The position numbers and the translations under genes were made by a program. Positions 56,500-64,000 of a stretch of 64,000 bases of DNA are shown here, one piece after another (positions within the stretch are counted from its first letter, which is position 1; every line of letters begins with the position of its first letter). The notes under the pieces were generated by a model, which did no database searches, had not been told where the DNA came from, and worked only from the letters and a program-made list of their open reading frames with translations. Source of the DNA: Acidimicrobiales bacterium (GTDB lineage: Bacteria > Actinomycetota > Acidimicrobiia > Acidimicrobiales > SZUA-35); NCBI GenBank assembly GCA_028285495.1, contig JANQPB010000043.1:1-64000 (forward strand), written 5' to 3'.

Positions 56500-56907
56500 T
56501 CAGCCGCTGTCGCGGAGGTGACGGACCAGGTCGGTCGTCGTCACGATCCCGACGAGCTTGCCCTCGTCCATCACGAGCACCGAGTGGGCCAGCCCGTCGG
56601 CCAACGCCCCGGCGGCGTCGCGGATGGAGGCCGAGCTCGGGATCGTGCGCAGCTCCTCGGTCATGGCGTCGTCGATCACGAACTGGTGGTCGAGGAACGT
56701 CCGCAGCCGCTGCTCATCGGTCCCGTCGGCGTCGTACACGAGCCGCAGGATGTCGCTGCTGGCGACCATGCCGACCGGATCGTCGCCCTCGACCACGATC
56801 AGATGGTGGAACGGGGCCCGATTGAGGATGTCGTACGCCTCGGAGAGGGGGCTCGATCGCTCGATCGTGGTCGGCTCGGTTGTCATGATGTCGACGATGG
56901 CACTCAC
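56500..56907 (-). CDS. tandem CBS-domain protein
   Basis: IMTTEPTTIERSSPLSEAYDILNRAPFHHLIVVEGDDPVGMVASSDIL...SIRDAAGALADGLAHSVLVMDEGKLVGIVTTTDLVRHL. GTG 56907 has TACGGT 6 nt upstream. Confidence 0.88.
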   Translation of the reverse strand: MSAIVDIMTTEPTTIERSSPLSEAYDILNRAPFHHLIVVEGDDPVGMVASSDILRLVYDADGTDEQRLRTFLDHQFVIDDAMTEELRTIPSSASIRDAAGALADGLAHSVLVMDEGKLVGIVTTTDLVRHLRDSG

Positions 56908-56919
56908 CCGGTCACCGTA
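56905..56919 (-). promoter_or_regulatory. leaderless -10: TACGGT-N6-GTG
   Basis: Reverse complement of cacccggtcaccgta. Confidence 0.6.
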
Positions 56920-56990
56920 GCCTCGGCCCGCGGTGGGGCCACCAGGGTCCAAGGGCCTGTCGTCGAGACCGGGAGCTCGAGCCGGCCGGA

Positions 56991-57929
56991 TCAGCCCAGG
57001 GCGGGGACCGAGCGGGCGCCCACCTCGGCGCCGAGCTCGCCGGCCAGCTCGACGAACCGCTCGGCCACCGGGGCCAGGGAGCGACCGGCCCGCCAGCAGA
57101 GGCCGATGGCCCGATCGGGCATCGGTGGATCGATCGGATGGAGGGCCAGGCGGGGGTCGTCCGGCTCGACGCAGAGCAGCGGGAGGACTGCGACCCCGAG
57201 GCCCGAGCGGACCATGGCGGTGACCGTGCCGTTGTCGTTGGTCCGGAACACGTAGTCGGGATCGAGGCCCCGCTCGCGCAGGCCGGCCTCGTTGAGCCGC
57301 TGGCACGAGTTGAGGTGCTGCCCGATCAGCGGCTCGTCGGCCAGCCGGGCCACCGGGACCGGCCCGGCCGGGAACTGACCCGGTCTGGCCACCACGACGA
57401 ACGGGTCGGCCAGGAGCTTGGTGGTGGTGAAGCCGTCACCCCAGTCACCGACCGTGAAGCTCAGGTCGAGCTCACCCCGGGTCAGCGCATCCTCCAGCAC
57501 CTCGTCGACGTCGGACTCGAACACGTTGATCTCGACCTGGGGATGCTGCTGGCGCAGGCGGGCCACGAGAGCCGGGAGGAGCGTGGCCGACGCGCTCTGG
57601 AACGTGCCGATCGTGAGCCGACCGACCTCGCCGGTGCGGAACCGCTCGAGATCGGCGTCGAGCGCGTCGATCCGACCGAGCAGGTCGCGGGCGCCGTCGA
57701 GCAACCGGTCGCCCAATGGGGTGAGCTCGACCGGGCGGGGGCCGCCGGGACGGTCGAACACCCGGCCGTCGACGAGGCGTTCGAGCGACGCGATCTGCTG
57801 GCTGACGGCCGACTGGGTGTAGCCGAGGCTGGTCGCCGCCCGGCCGAACGTGCCCTCCCGGGCGACCGCCTCGAGGGCGAGGAGGTGCCGGACGTCGAGC
57901 TCGCGGAGGCTGGCCACGAACATAAGCAT
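56991..57929 (-). CDS. LysR-family transcriptional regulator
   Basis: LDVRHLLALEAVAREGTFGRAATSLGYTQSAVSQQIASLERLVDGRVFDR. Start 57929 or 57923. Confidence 0.92.
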   Translation of the reverse strand: MLMFVASLRELDVRHLLALEAVAREGTFGRAATSLGYTQSAVSQQIASLERLVDGRVFDRPGGPRPVELTPLGDRLLDGARDLLGRIDALDADLERFRTGEVGRLTIGTFQSASATLLPALVARLRQQHPQVEINVFESDVDEVLEDALTRGELDLSFTVGDWGDGFTTTKLLADPFVVVARPGQFPAGPVPVARLADEPLIGQHLNSCQRLNEAGLRERGLDPDYVFRTNDNGTVTAMVRSGLGVAVLPLLCVEPDDPRLALHPIDPPMPDRAIGLCWRAGRSLAPVAERFVELAGELGAEVGARSVPALG

Positions 57930-57981
57930 AGCTGATGGCCAGCACCAGAAGTAATCGCTGGAGCTTGCCTTCGGTCCGTCG

Positions 57982-57996
57982 TAGGTTGCCCCTATG
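57982..57996 (+). promoter_or_regulatory. leaderless -10: TAGGTT-N6-ATG
   Basis: taggttgcccctatg. Confidence 0.6.
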
Positions 57997-58281
57997 ACCA
58001 CGGTTACGTTCCCCACCCGGGGTCGGTCCATCGACCTCGAACACCACGATCTGCTGACGCTGACCTCGATCGTCGATCGCCACGGCATCGACGTCCTCGA
58101 CGCCAACACGCTGGCCGCCCTCGCCGCCACGGCCCGGTCGGCCGGGCTCCACCCCGACCTGGTCTCGGCCCTCACCGACCGGTCGACGCCGGCGGTGGTC
58201 CGCAACCGGATCCTCGGGCGGGTGACCGCGCCGACGACCCGTCCGGTCCCCGGCTCCCGCCCGCCGGCGCTGGCCGCCTGA
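57994..58281 (+). CDS. hypothetical 95-aa protein divergent to the LysR gene
   Basis: MTTVTFPTRGRSIDLEHHDLLTLTSIVDRHGIDVLDANTLAALAATAR...; TAGGTT 6 nt upstream of ATG. Confidence 0.55.
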   Translation: MTTVTFPTRGRSIDLEHHDLLTLTSIVDRHGIDVLDANTLAALAATARSAGLHPDLVSALTDRSTPAVVRNRILGRVTAPTTRPVPGSRPPALAA

Positions 58282-58413
58282 TCGGCGTCGTGCCCCGCGA
58301 CGGCTGCCGGCACGACCCCGGCCGGCGGCCGTCGCCGATGGCCTCCCCGGCCCGCCTGTCCGGCGGGACCGTGGCGAGGTGCCCGGGCCGCCGGGCCCGC
58401 CACCACCGCCGAC

Positions 58414-59100
58414 CTACGCCAGCAGGTGGCGCAGCGCCGGGTCGCGGCGCAGCTTCGACAGGCTGCGGCCGAGCGTCGGTCCGATGGCCCCGCTCGGCAC
58501 GCCGGTGCGGGCCTGGATCGACTTCAGTGGTTCCGGCTCCTCGGTGAGGAGCCGGCTGGTCACCACGATCCGCTCGCGCCGGTTGAGCCGGCCGACGGCG
58601 TCGGCCAGCACCGCCCGCAGCTCCGACTCGACGAGGCGATCCCGGTCGAGCGTCTCCAGGGTCGTCGACGCCGCCTCGGCCATCGCCGCCTCCCGCTGGC
58701 GCTGATCGACCCGGATCAGGTCGATGGCCGCGTTGCTGGCCACTCGTGAGACCCAGCCGGGGAGCCTCTCCGGCTGCTCGATGGCGTCGAGGTGCTCGAA
58801 CAGGGCCCGCAGCGCCTCCGACTCGGCGTCGTCGCGTAGCGTCGGGTCGATGTCGAACCGGTTGACCGCGGCCCGGATCGTCGGCAGGAGCCTGGCCACC
58901 AGGTCGTCCCACGCCCCCGGGGTGCCGGCCTCGACGGCGGCGACCAGCTCGACCAGACCGGTCGGCCGGCGTCGCGGTCGCCGGCGAGCGGGGTGGATCC
59001 GATCGTGCTGCGGCTCGGCCGGGTCGCCCGCGGTCGTCGTTCGTGCCGGTTCGGGCGCCGCCGGTTCGATGGCCGGGGGCGCCGAGCGTGTCGTCTGCAT
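58414..59100 (-). CDS. sigma-70-family RNA polymerase sigma factor
   Basis: WDDLVARLLPTIRAAVNRFDIDPTLRDDAESEALRALFEHLDAI...LPGWVSRVASNAAIDLIRVDQRQREAAM...RLNRRERIVVTSRLL; SD GGAGGG. Confidence 0.8.
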   Translation of the reverse strand: MQTTRSAPPAIEPAAPEPARTTTAGDPAEPQHDRIHPARRRPRRRPTGLVELVAAVEAGTPGAWDDLVARLLPTIRAAVNRFDIDPTLRDDAESEALRALFEHLDAIEQPERLPGWVSRVASNAAIDLIRVDQRQREAAMAEAASTTLETLDRDRLVESELRAVLADAVGRLNRRERIVVTSRLLTEEPEPLKSIQARTGVPSGAIGPTLGRSLSKLRRDPALRHLLA

Positions 59101-59213
59101 CGTCCCTCCTCCATGGACCGCTTCAGCGTGACGGCACGGGGTGAAAGCCCGGTGAGAGCCGGACGGGCCTCGTCGCCGGTGGCCTCAACCGGACGGCAGG
59201 CCGTCCGCGCTCC

Positions 59214-59229
59214 TACACTGGGGCCGGTG
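59214..59229 (+). promoter_or_regulatory. leaderless -10: TACACT-N7-GTG
   Basis: tacactggggccggtg. Confidence 0.55.
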
Positions 59230-62200
59230 GAGGGCTCGGAGGGCGGAGCCGTCGGACCGGCACCGGCGGGTGCAGTTGATCTCGAGGTGCTCGGTCCCGT
59301 CCGCGCCCGCAGGGGCGACGACATCCTCGACCTCGGCTCGAACAAGCCCCATCAGCTGCTGATCGTGCTGGCCGTGAGCCCCGAGCTGTTGGCGTCGTCG
59401 AACCGCCTGGTCGAGGAGGTCTGGGGTCGCGAAGACGATCACCGCAAGGCGATGGACCGGCTCAAGAACGCGGTCTGGCAGCTCAACAAGGCGTTCGAGA
59501 AGACCTTCGACCGCCGTCCGGTGACCAGCCGTGGCACGGACGGCTACGAACTCGATCGGGAGGTCGTCACCGTCGACGCCCGCCGCTTCCTGGAGGCGAG
59601 CGAGGCGGCCAGGCGGGCGGCCGGCGCCGGCGACGTCGCCGAGGCCTACCGGCTGGCCACCGAGGCCCTGACCTGGTGGCGTGACGAGGAGGCCTACGCC
59701 GGCTACGACCACCTGCCGGTCGTGGTCGACCACGTCGCCGTCCTCACCAGCGAGCGGGTGGCGACGATCAAGGTCCGCATCGACGCCGCCATCGAGCTCG
59801 GCCGCCATCTCGAGATCCTGCCCGAGCTGGAGCGTCTGGTCGACGCCGACCCCGACGACGAGCAACTCGCATCGAGCTACGCGCTCGCCCTGGCCAGGAG
59901 CGGTCGTCGCCGGGAGGCCCTCCAGGCCGTCGAGCGCCTGCGGGAGCGTCTGAACGACAGCGGCGTCGGGCTCTCGCCCGACCTGCAACGCCTGCAGCTG
60001 CAGATCCTGTCGAGCGACCAGCGGGTCTTCCAGCCATCCAGACACGACGCCGACCGGAACCGGCCGGTCGCCACGCCGGTGCCCGGCGCCCTGGCCGCAC
60101 TCGGGGCCGCTCCGTTCCATGGCCGCGACGCCGAGCTGGCGGCGGCGGTCGAGCTGATCGACCCGGCGTCGGTTGCCCGGGCCGACGGCGCCGGCGGTGC
60201 GGGCGGGCGGCCGCAGCCGGTCGTGGTCGTCGGCGAGCCGGGCATGGGCAAGACCCGGTTCCTCGCTGCCCTGGCCGCCCAGCTGGCCGGCGACGGCCGG
60301 CGGGTCCTCTATGGGCGCTGTCGCCGCGACGACACCACGGCGCTCGGCGATCTTCGCGACTTCGCCGATCTCGGGCCCGTGGACGGGCCCGAGCCGGTCG
60401 CAGCGGCGACCGGGGGCGAGACCCGCCCCGGCCTGTCGGTCGCGGTCGACGTCGATCCCGGCCCGTGGCTCGACCGTCGCATCGACCGGGCCGTCGACGC
60501 GCTCGCCGGCGTCGTCGGTGACGACGCTCCGGTGCTGTTGCTCGACGACGTCCAGTGGGCCGACCGGGCCAGCCTGAGCGCCCTCGACCGCCTGGGGGAG
60601 CGGGCTGCGGTCCCGCCGACCATGGTCTTCGCCGGGCGACCCGAGACCACCGACCTCGCCGACGGTGGGGCCGGCGAGGGGGCCGGCGACGACGGCATGC
60701 TCCCGTGGCGCTCGTCGATGGCCGCGGTGGCCCGATGGTTGGCCGAGCACGAGTGGCGCCCGGTCGAGCTCGGGCCGCTCGACGACGCGGCCGTCGCCGA
60801 GCTCGTCGCCGAGGTGATGCCATCGCGCGAGCAGCACCGCGCCCCGGCGGTGGCCCAGCTCATCCAGGCCAACGGGCACGGCGTTCCCCTGCTGGTCAAC
60901 GAGATGGTGCAGGCGGTGCAGGCCGAGGTCGCGCTCGGGCGGCCCTTCACGCTCGGCCACATCCAGGCCGCGGCCCCGAAGAGCCTGCAGGCCGCCGTCC
61001 ACGGGCGCATGCTGCGGCTCGGTCGGGACGCAGCCGACGTCGTCAAGGCGGCGGCCGTTGCCGGCCCGGTCATCGAGCTGGAGATCCTGGCCCGTGTGGC
61101 CGGGCGCGACGAGGACGACACCGCGGCGCTGCTCGACCACGGCGTGGCCGAGCGGCTGATCGTCGAGTCGAGCGACGGGGTGCTCGGTCGCTACCACTTT
61201 GCCCACGAGCTGCTGCGGGAGGCGGTGCTCGGTGAGATCGGCCGCAACCTCCGGGCCCGTCTGCACCGCCGGTTCGCCGAGGTGATCGCCGAGCGGGGCG
61301 TCGAGGGCCAGCCGGGCGAGCGGGCCAACCACCTCGTCGGTGCGCTGCCCCTCGTCGATCCGGACGACGCCGTGGCCACCACGCTCGACGCCGCCCAGGG
61401 ATCGGTCGCCCGCTTCGACGTCGACGGCGCCATCGGGCTGCTGACCAGGGCCCTCGACGCCCTCGACGGGCTCGACGTGCCCGAGCACCGCATCTGCGAC
61501 CTGTTGATCGCCCTCGGCGCGGTCCAGACCTGGGGCGGCGAGCTCTCGGCGGCCGCCCACAGCCTCGCCGCCGCCGTCGAGGCCTCGAGGCGCATGGACG
61601 ATCCGGTCCGCCTGGCCGACGCCGTGCTGGCGACCGGGCCGGACCACCGGGTCGTGTTCGACACCGGCGGTCGGCTCGGCCTGTTGCGTGAGGCTCACGA
61701 CCGCCTGTCGGCCGACGAGCCCACCCCGGTGGCGATCAAGGTCGAGGCGGCGCTGCTCGGCGAGTCGCTCCTGCCGGGCCGGCCGGCCCAACCGGTCGGC
61801 CCTCCCGCCGACCTGGTGGCCAGGGCCCGAGCGGTCGGCGACCGGTCCGCCGTGCTCGAGGCGTTGTTCGCCGCCCACTCCGCCGCCAAGGCCGATCCGG
61901 ACGCCGACGCCAGGGCCCGCTGTGTCGACGAGATCGTGGCCCTGTCGACCGACGACCCTGCGTTCACCCGCCAGCTGTGCGGTGGACTGGGCTGCCGGGC
62001 CTACGACGAGATCAGCCTCGGCCGGTTCGAGGCCGCAGCCGCAACCGCCGAGCGCCTTGGCCACCTGGGCGAGCACCACTCGATGCCCCGATACCGCTGG
62101 CGGGCCGCCGTCGTCGACAGCGCCCTGCATCGGCTGGCCGGCCGCTTCGACGAGGCCGACGCCAGGGCCCTCGAGGCCCAGACCGTCGGCCAGAGCTTCG

Positions 62201-62754
62201 ACCCCGCCGACGCCGGCGTCGTGTTCGGCATGCAGCTCCACGAGACGATGCGGCACCGTGGTCGGCTCGGGTCGCTCGTCGAGGTCCTCGAACGGACCGT
62301 CGACGATGACTCGCCGCCCGTCGCCCGCCTGCTCGTCATCCAGGCCCTGGCCGCCGACGACGACCTGTACAACGCCGAGCGCCGGTGGGCGGTCGAGCGT
62401 GATGCGGTCATCGACCCGGCGCTCCAGGAGCTGTGGTTGCCGGCGGTCGCGCTGGCGGCCGAGCTGGCCACCACCGCCATCCCCGATCCCGATGCCGCCG
62501 TCGCCATCGAGCGCACGCTGACGCCCTTCGCCGGCCAGTGGGTGCCGGTCGGCGTTCCGGTCGCCGTCTGGGGCCCGGTCGACCTCTACCTGGGGCTGCT
62601 GGCCGCACTCCTCGGCCGGAGCGGCGCCGCCGAGGCCCGCCTCCGGTCGGCCGAGGCCCAGTGCCGGGCCGCCGGGTCCGCCCCCTGGCGCCGGCGGGTG
62701 GTCGACGGGGCCGCAGGCTTCGGGTTCGACGTCGAGGGCGGGGCTCCGACCTGA
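59227..62754 (+). CDS. SARP/BTAD-type transcriptional activator with AAA ATPase and TPR-like region
   Basis: VDLEVLGPVRARRGDDILDLGSNKPHQLLIVL...; BTAD region; Walker A VVVVGEPGMGKTRFL; Walker B APVLLLDDVQWAD. Confidence 0.9.
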   Translation: MEGSEGGAVGPAPAGAVDLEVLGPVRARRGDDILDLGSNKPHQLLIVLAVSPELLASSNRLVEEVWGREDDHRKAMDRLKNAVWQLNKAFEKTFDRRPVTSRGTDGYELDREVVTVDARRFLEASEAARRAAGAGDVAEAYRLATEALTWWRDEEAYAGYDHLPVVVDHVAVLTSERVATIKVRIDAAIELGRHLEILPELERLVDADPDDEQLASSYALALARSGRRREALQAVERLRERLNDSGVGLSPDLQRLQLQILSSDQRVFQPSRHDADRNRPVATPVPGALAALGAAPFHGRDAELAAAVELIDPASVARADGAGGAGGRPQPVVVVGEPGMGKTRFLAALAAQLAGDGRRVLYGRCRRDDTTALGDLRDFADLGPVDGPEPVAAATGGETRPGLSVAVDVDPGPWLDRRIDRAVDALAGVVGDDAPVLLLDDVQWADRASLSALDRLGERAAVPPTMVFAGRPETTDLADGGAGEGAGDDGMLPWRSSMAAVARWLAEHEWRPVELGPLDDAAVAELVAEVMPSREQHRAPAVAQLIQANGHGVPLLVNEMVQAVQAEVALGRPFTLGHIQAAAPKSLQAAVHGRMLRLGRDAADVVKAAAVAGPVIELEILARVAGRDEDDTAALLDHGVAERLIVESSDGVLGRYHFAHELLREAVLGEIGRNLRARLHRRFAEVIAERGVEGQPGERANHLVGALPLVDPDDAVATTLDAAQGSVARFDVDGAIGLLTRALDALDGLDVPEHRICDLLIALGAVQTWGGELSAAAHSLAAAVEASRRMDDPVRLADAVLATGPDHRVVFDTGGRLGLLREAHDRLSADEPTPVAIKVEAALLGESLLPGRPAQPVGPPADLVARARAVGDRSAVLEALFAAHSAAKADPDADARARCVDEIVALSTDDPAFTRQLCGGLGCRAYDEISLGRFEAAAATAERLGHLGEHHSMPRYRWRAAVVDSALHRLAGRFDEADARALEAQTVGQSFDPADAGVVFGMQLHETMRHRGRLGSLVEVLERTVDDDSPPVARLLVIQALAADDDLYNAERRWAVERDAVIDPALQELWLPAVALAAELATTAIPDPDAAVAIERTLTPFAGQWVPVGVPVAVWGPVDLYLGLLAALLGRSGAAEARLRSAEAQCRAAGSAPWRRRVVDGAAGFGFDVEGGAPT

Positions 62755-62812
62755 CCGGTCGGCGGCCCGCCACCACCGACCGCCTTCTCACCACCCTTTC
62801 ACCGGCGGGTCG

Positions 62813-62827
62813 TACCGTGCCGCCATG
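62813..62827 (+). promoter_or_regulatory. leaderless -10: TACCGT-N6-ATG
   Basis: taccgtgccgccatg. Confidence 0.6.
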
Positions 62828-63796
62828 GCTGCAGGTGCCCAACCGACCGCGGGTTCGATCACCGGCTCGATCGACCACCGGCACCTCCCGGCGCGGGCGT
62901 GCCGGGCCAGGGGCCTGAACCGCCCGACCGGCGTCGAGCTGGCCCCACCGGTCGGGCACGGCGGTTCCCGGTCGTCGTTCGGTGGGTCGAGCGTGGTCGA
63001 CCCGGCGGCCGGCTCCCGGCCGTTGCCGGCGGTCGTCGACCGCATGCCCGTCCACGTCCAGCGGGTCGTCGACGACGCCATGCGGCTCGACGGGCCGCTT
63101 CCGGGGGCCGAGTCGGTCGGCAAGATCCTCGGTCCGATGTACGCAACCGGAACCGGGTTCCTCATCGGGCCCGACCTGCTGATGACCAGCCGCCACGTGG
63201 TGGTCGACATCGGCGACATCGTCGGGATCCGGGTGGCGTTCGGCTGGGAGTACGGGGTCGACTCGGCCGAGGTCGTCCGGATTGCCCCGCCTCGGGGTGA
63301 GCCGTCCGAGCACGGCCTGGCCGGTACCGAGTTCGACGATCGCCACCTCGACGTCGCCGTGCTCCGTCTCGACCGGGCGCCGGCCTCCGGTGAGGTGATC
63401 ACCCCAGGGATGCCGCCGGCGGAGAGCTCGATCGTGGCCGCCATCGGCTACCCGAACGAGGCCGGCGACGAGAACGTCAGCGACGCCGCTGCGCTCCTCC
63501 TCCTCGGCGGACCAGACCTCCGGGGCCGTAAGCGGGCCTCACCCGGCCTGCTCCGCACCGTCACCAACTCCGAGCTCCTGCACGACTGCAGCACGATGCC
63601 AGGCAGCTCGGGCTCACCGCTGATCGACATGGCCACGGGTCACACCGTCGGCCTGCACCGGGGCCGGGTCCCCGCCTCCGACCTGCCCCGCAACCTGGCG
63701 ATGCCCCTGTGGGCCATCGTCGACCTGTTGCCCACCGGTCTCCGCCGCGACCTCGAACCGATCCGAGCCGACCAACGGAGGAGAACCGACGGATGA
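62825..63796 (+). CDS. trypsin-like (S1/HtrA-type) serine peptidase without obvious signal peptide
   Basis: GTGFLIGPDLLMTSRHVV (His), RHLDVAVLRLD (Asp), CSTMPGSSGSPLIDMATGHTVGLH (Ser). Confidence 0.88.
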   Translation: MAAGAQPTAGSITGSIDHRHLPARACRARGLNRPTGVELAPPVGHGGSRSSFGGSSVVDPAAGSRPLPAVVDRMPVHVQRVVDDAMRLDGPLPGAESVGKILGPMYATGTGFLIGPDLLMTSRHVVVDIGDIVGIRVAFGWEYGVDSAEVVRIAPPRGEPSEHGLAGTEFDDRHLDVAVLRLDRAPASGEVITPGMPPAESSIVAAIGYPNEAGDENVSDAAALLLLGGPDLRGRKRASPGLLRTVTNSELLHDCSTMPGSSGSPLIDMATGHTVGLHRGRVPASDLPRNLAMPLWAIVDLLPTGLRRDLEPIRADQRRRTDG

Positions 63797-64000
63797 TCAC
63801 CACCGACGACACCCAGGAGTTCATGGACCTGCTCGACCCCGGCGACGTGCTGGTCTTCAGCGGCACCGACCCCTTCGACCGGCTCCTGCAGTGGATCGAC
63901 GGCACGAGCTACAACCACGTCGGGCTCTGGCTCGGCGATCTGGAGGAGCGCAGCGCCGGCGGCGAGCTCGAGGGGCTCGAGCCGAACCAGACGATCCATG
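63793..64000 (+). CDS. YiiX/YebB-like permuted papain-fold (NlpC/P60-related) protein, truncated by window end
   Basis: LDPGDVLVFSGTDPFDRLLQWIDGTSYNHVGLWLG; ATGA overlap with the trypsin-like gene. Confidence 0.75.
   Translation, partial: MITTDDTQEFMDLLDPGDVLVFSGTDPFDRLLQWIDGTSYNHVGLWLGDLEERSAGGELEGLEPNQTIH

Noticed and set aside
1-64000. Search for complete tRNA, rRNA or CRISPR arrays
   Set aside because: Only tRNA 3' fragments were seen; no cloverleaf 5' halves, no rRNA-like sequence and no regularly spaced repeats by eye.

Overview
This is a high-GC, actinobacterial-type chromosome segment. Gene style suggests an Acidimicrobiia-like lineage, but that is inference. The left ~8.7 kb is accessory in character and looks less GC-rich by eye. 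It has two near-identical 47-bp direct repeats that read as the 3' half of a tRNA-Thr(GGT), 3.0 kb apart, which look like att scars. It also has orphan membrane/helical genes, a 47-aa RRxFL/TM peptide coupled to a sigma factor, an RTX-type protein split by an in-frame TGA, and a frameshifted tyrosine-recombinase relic next to a beta-helix protein. The rest is mostly single-gene metabolic and regulatory loci: EEP nuclease/5'-nucleotidase fusion, GH13 amylase, P450, DUF899, DUF2000/AraC, TetR-amidohydrolase, enoyl-CoA hydratase, acyl-CoA thioesterase, M50 protease, CoxL-like hydroxylase, GDPD, and a tandem CaiB/BaiF CoA-transferase. It also carries a ~10-kb glycan cluster with three sulfotransferase-like genes, a secreted subtilase with three C-terminal repeats, an ECF sigma/SH3b membrane-protein pair, a SARP-AAA regulator, and a trypsin-YiiX pair cut by the window end. 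The most interesting candidates are: (1) the tRNA-Thr scar-flanked islet; (2) a cytoplasmic subtilase-subtilase-small partner operon whose small protein resembles the N-terminal domain of one protease; (3) the trypsin-YiiX pair; (4) a recurrent TANNNT-N6-ATG/GTG leaderless promoter pattern that also fixes several start codons. All calls come from reading the sequence and supplied ORFs; no database searches were run.
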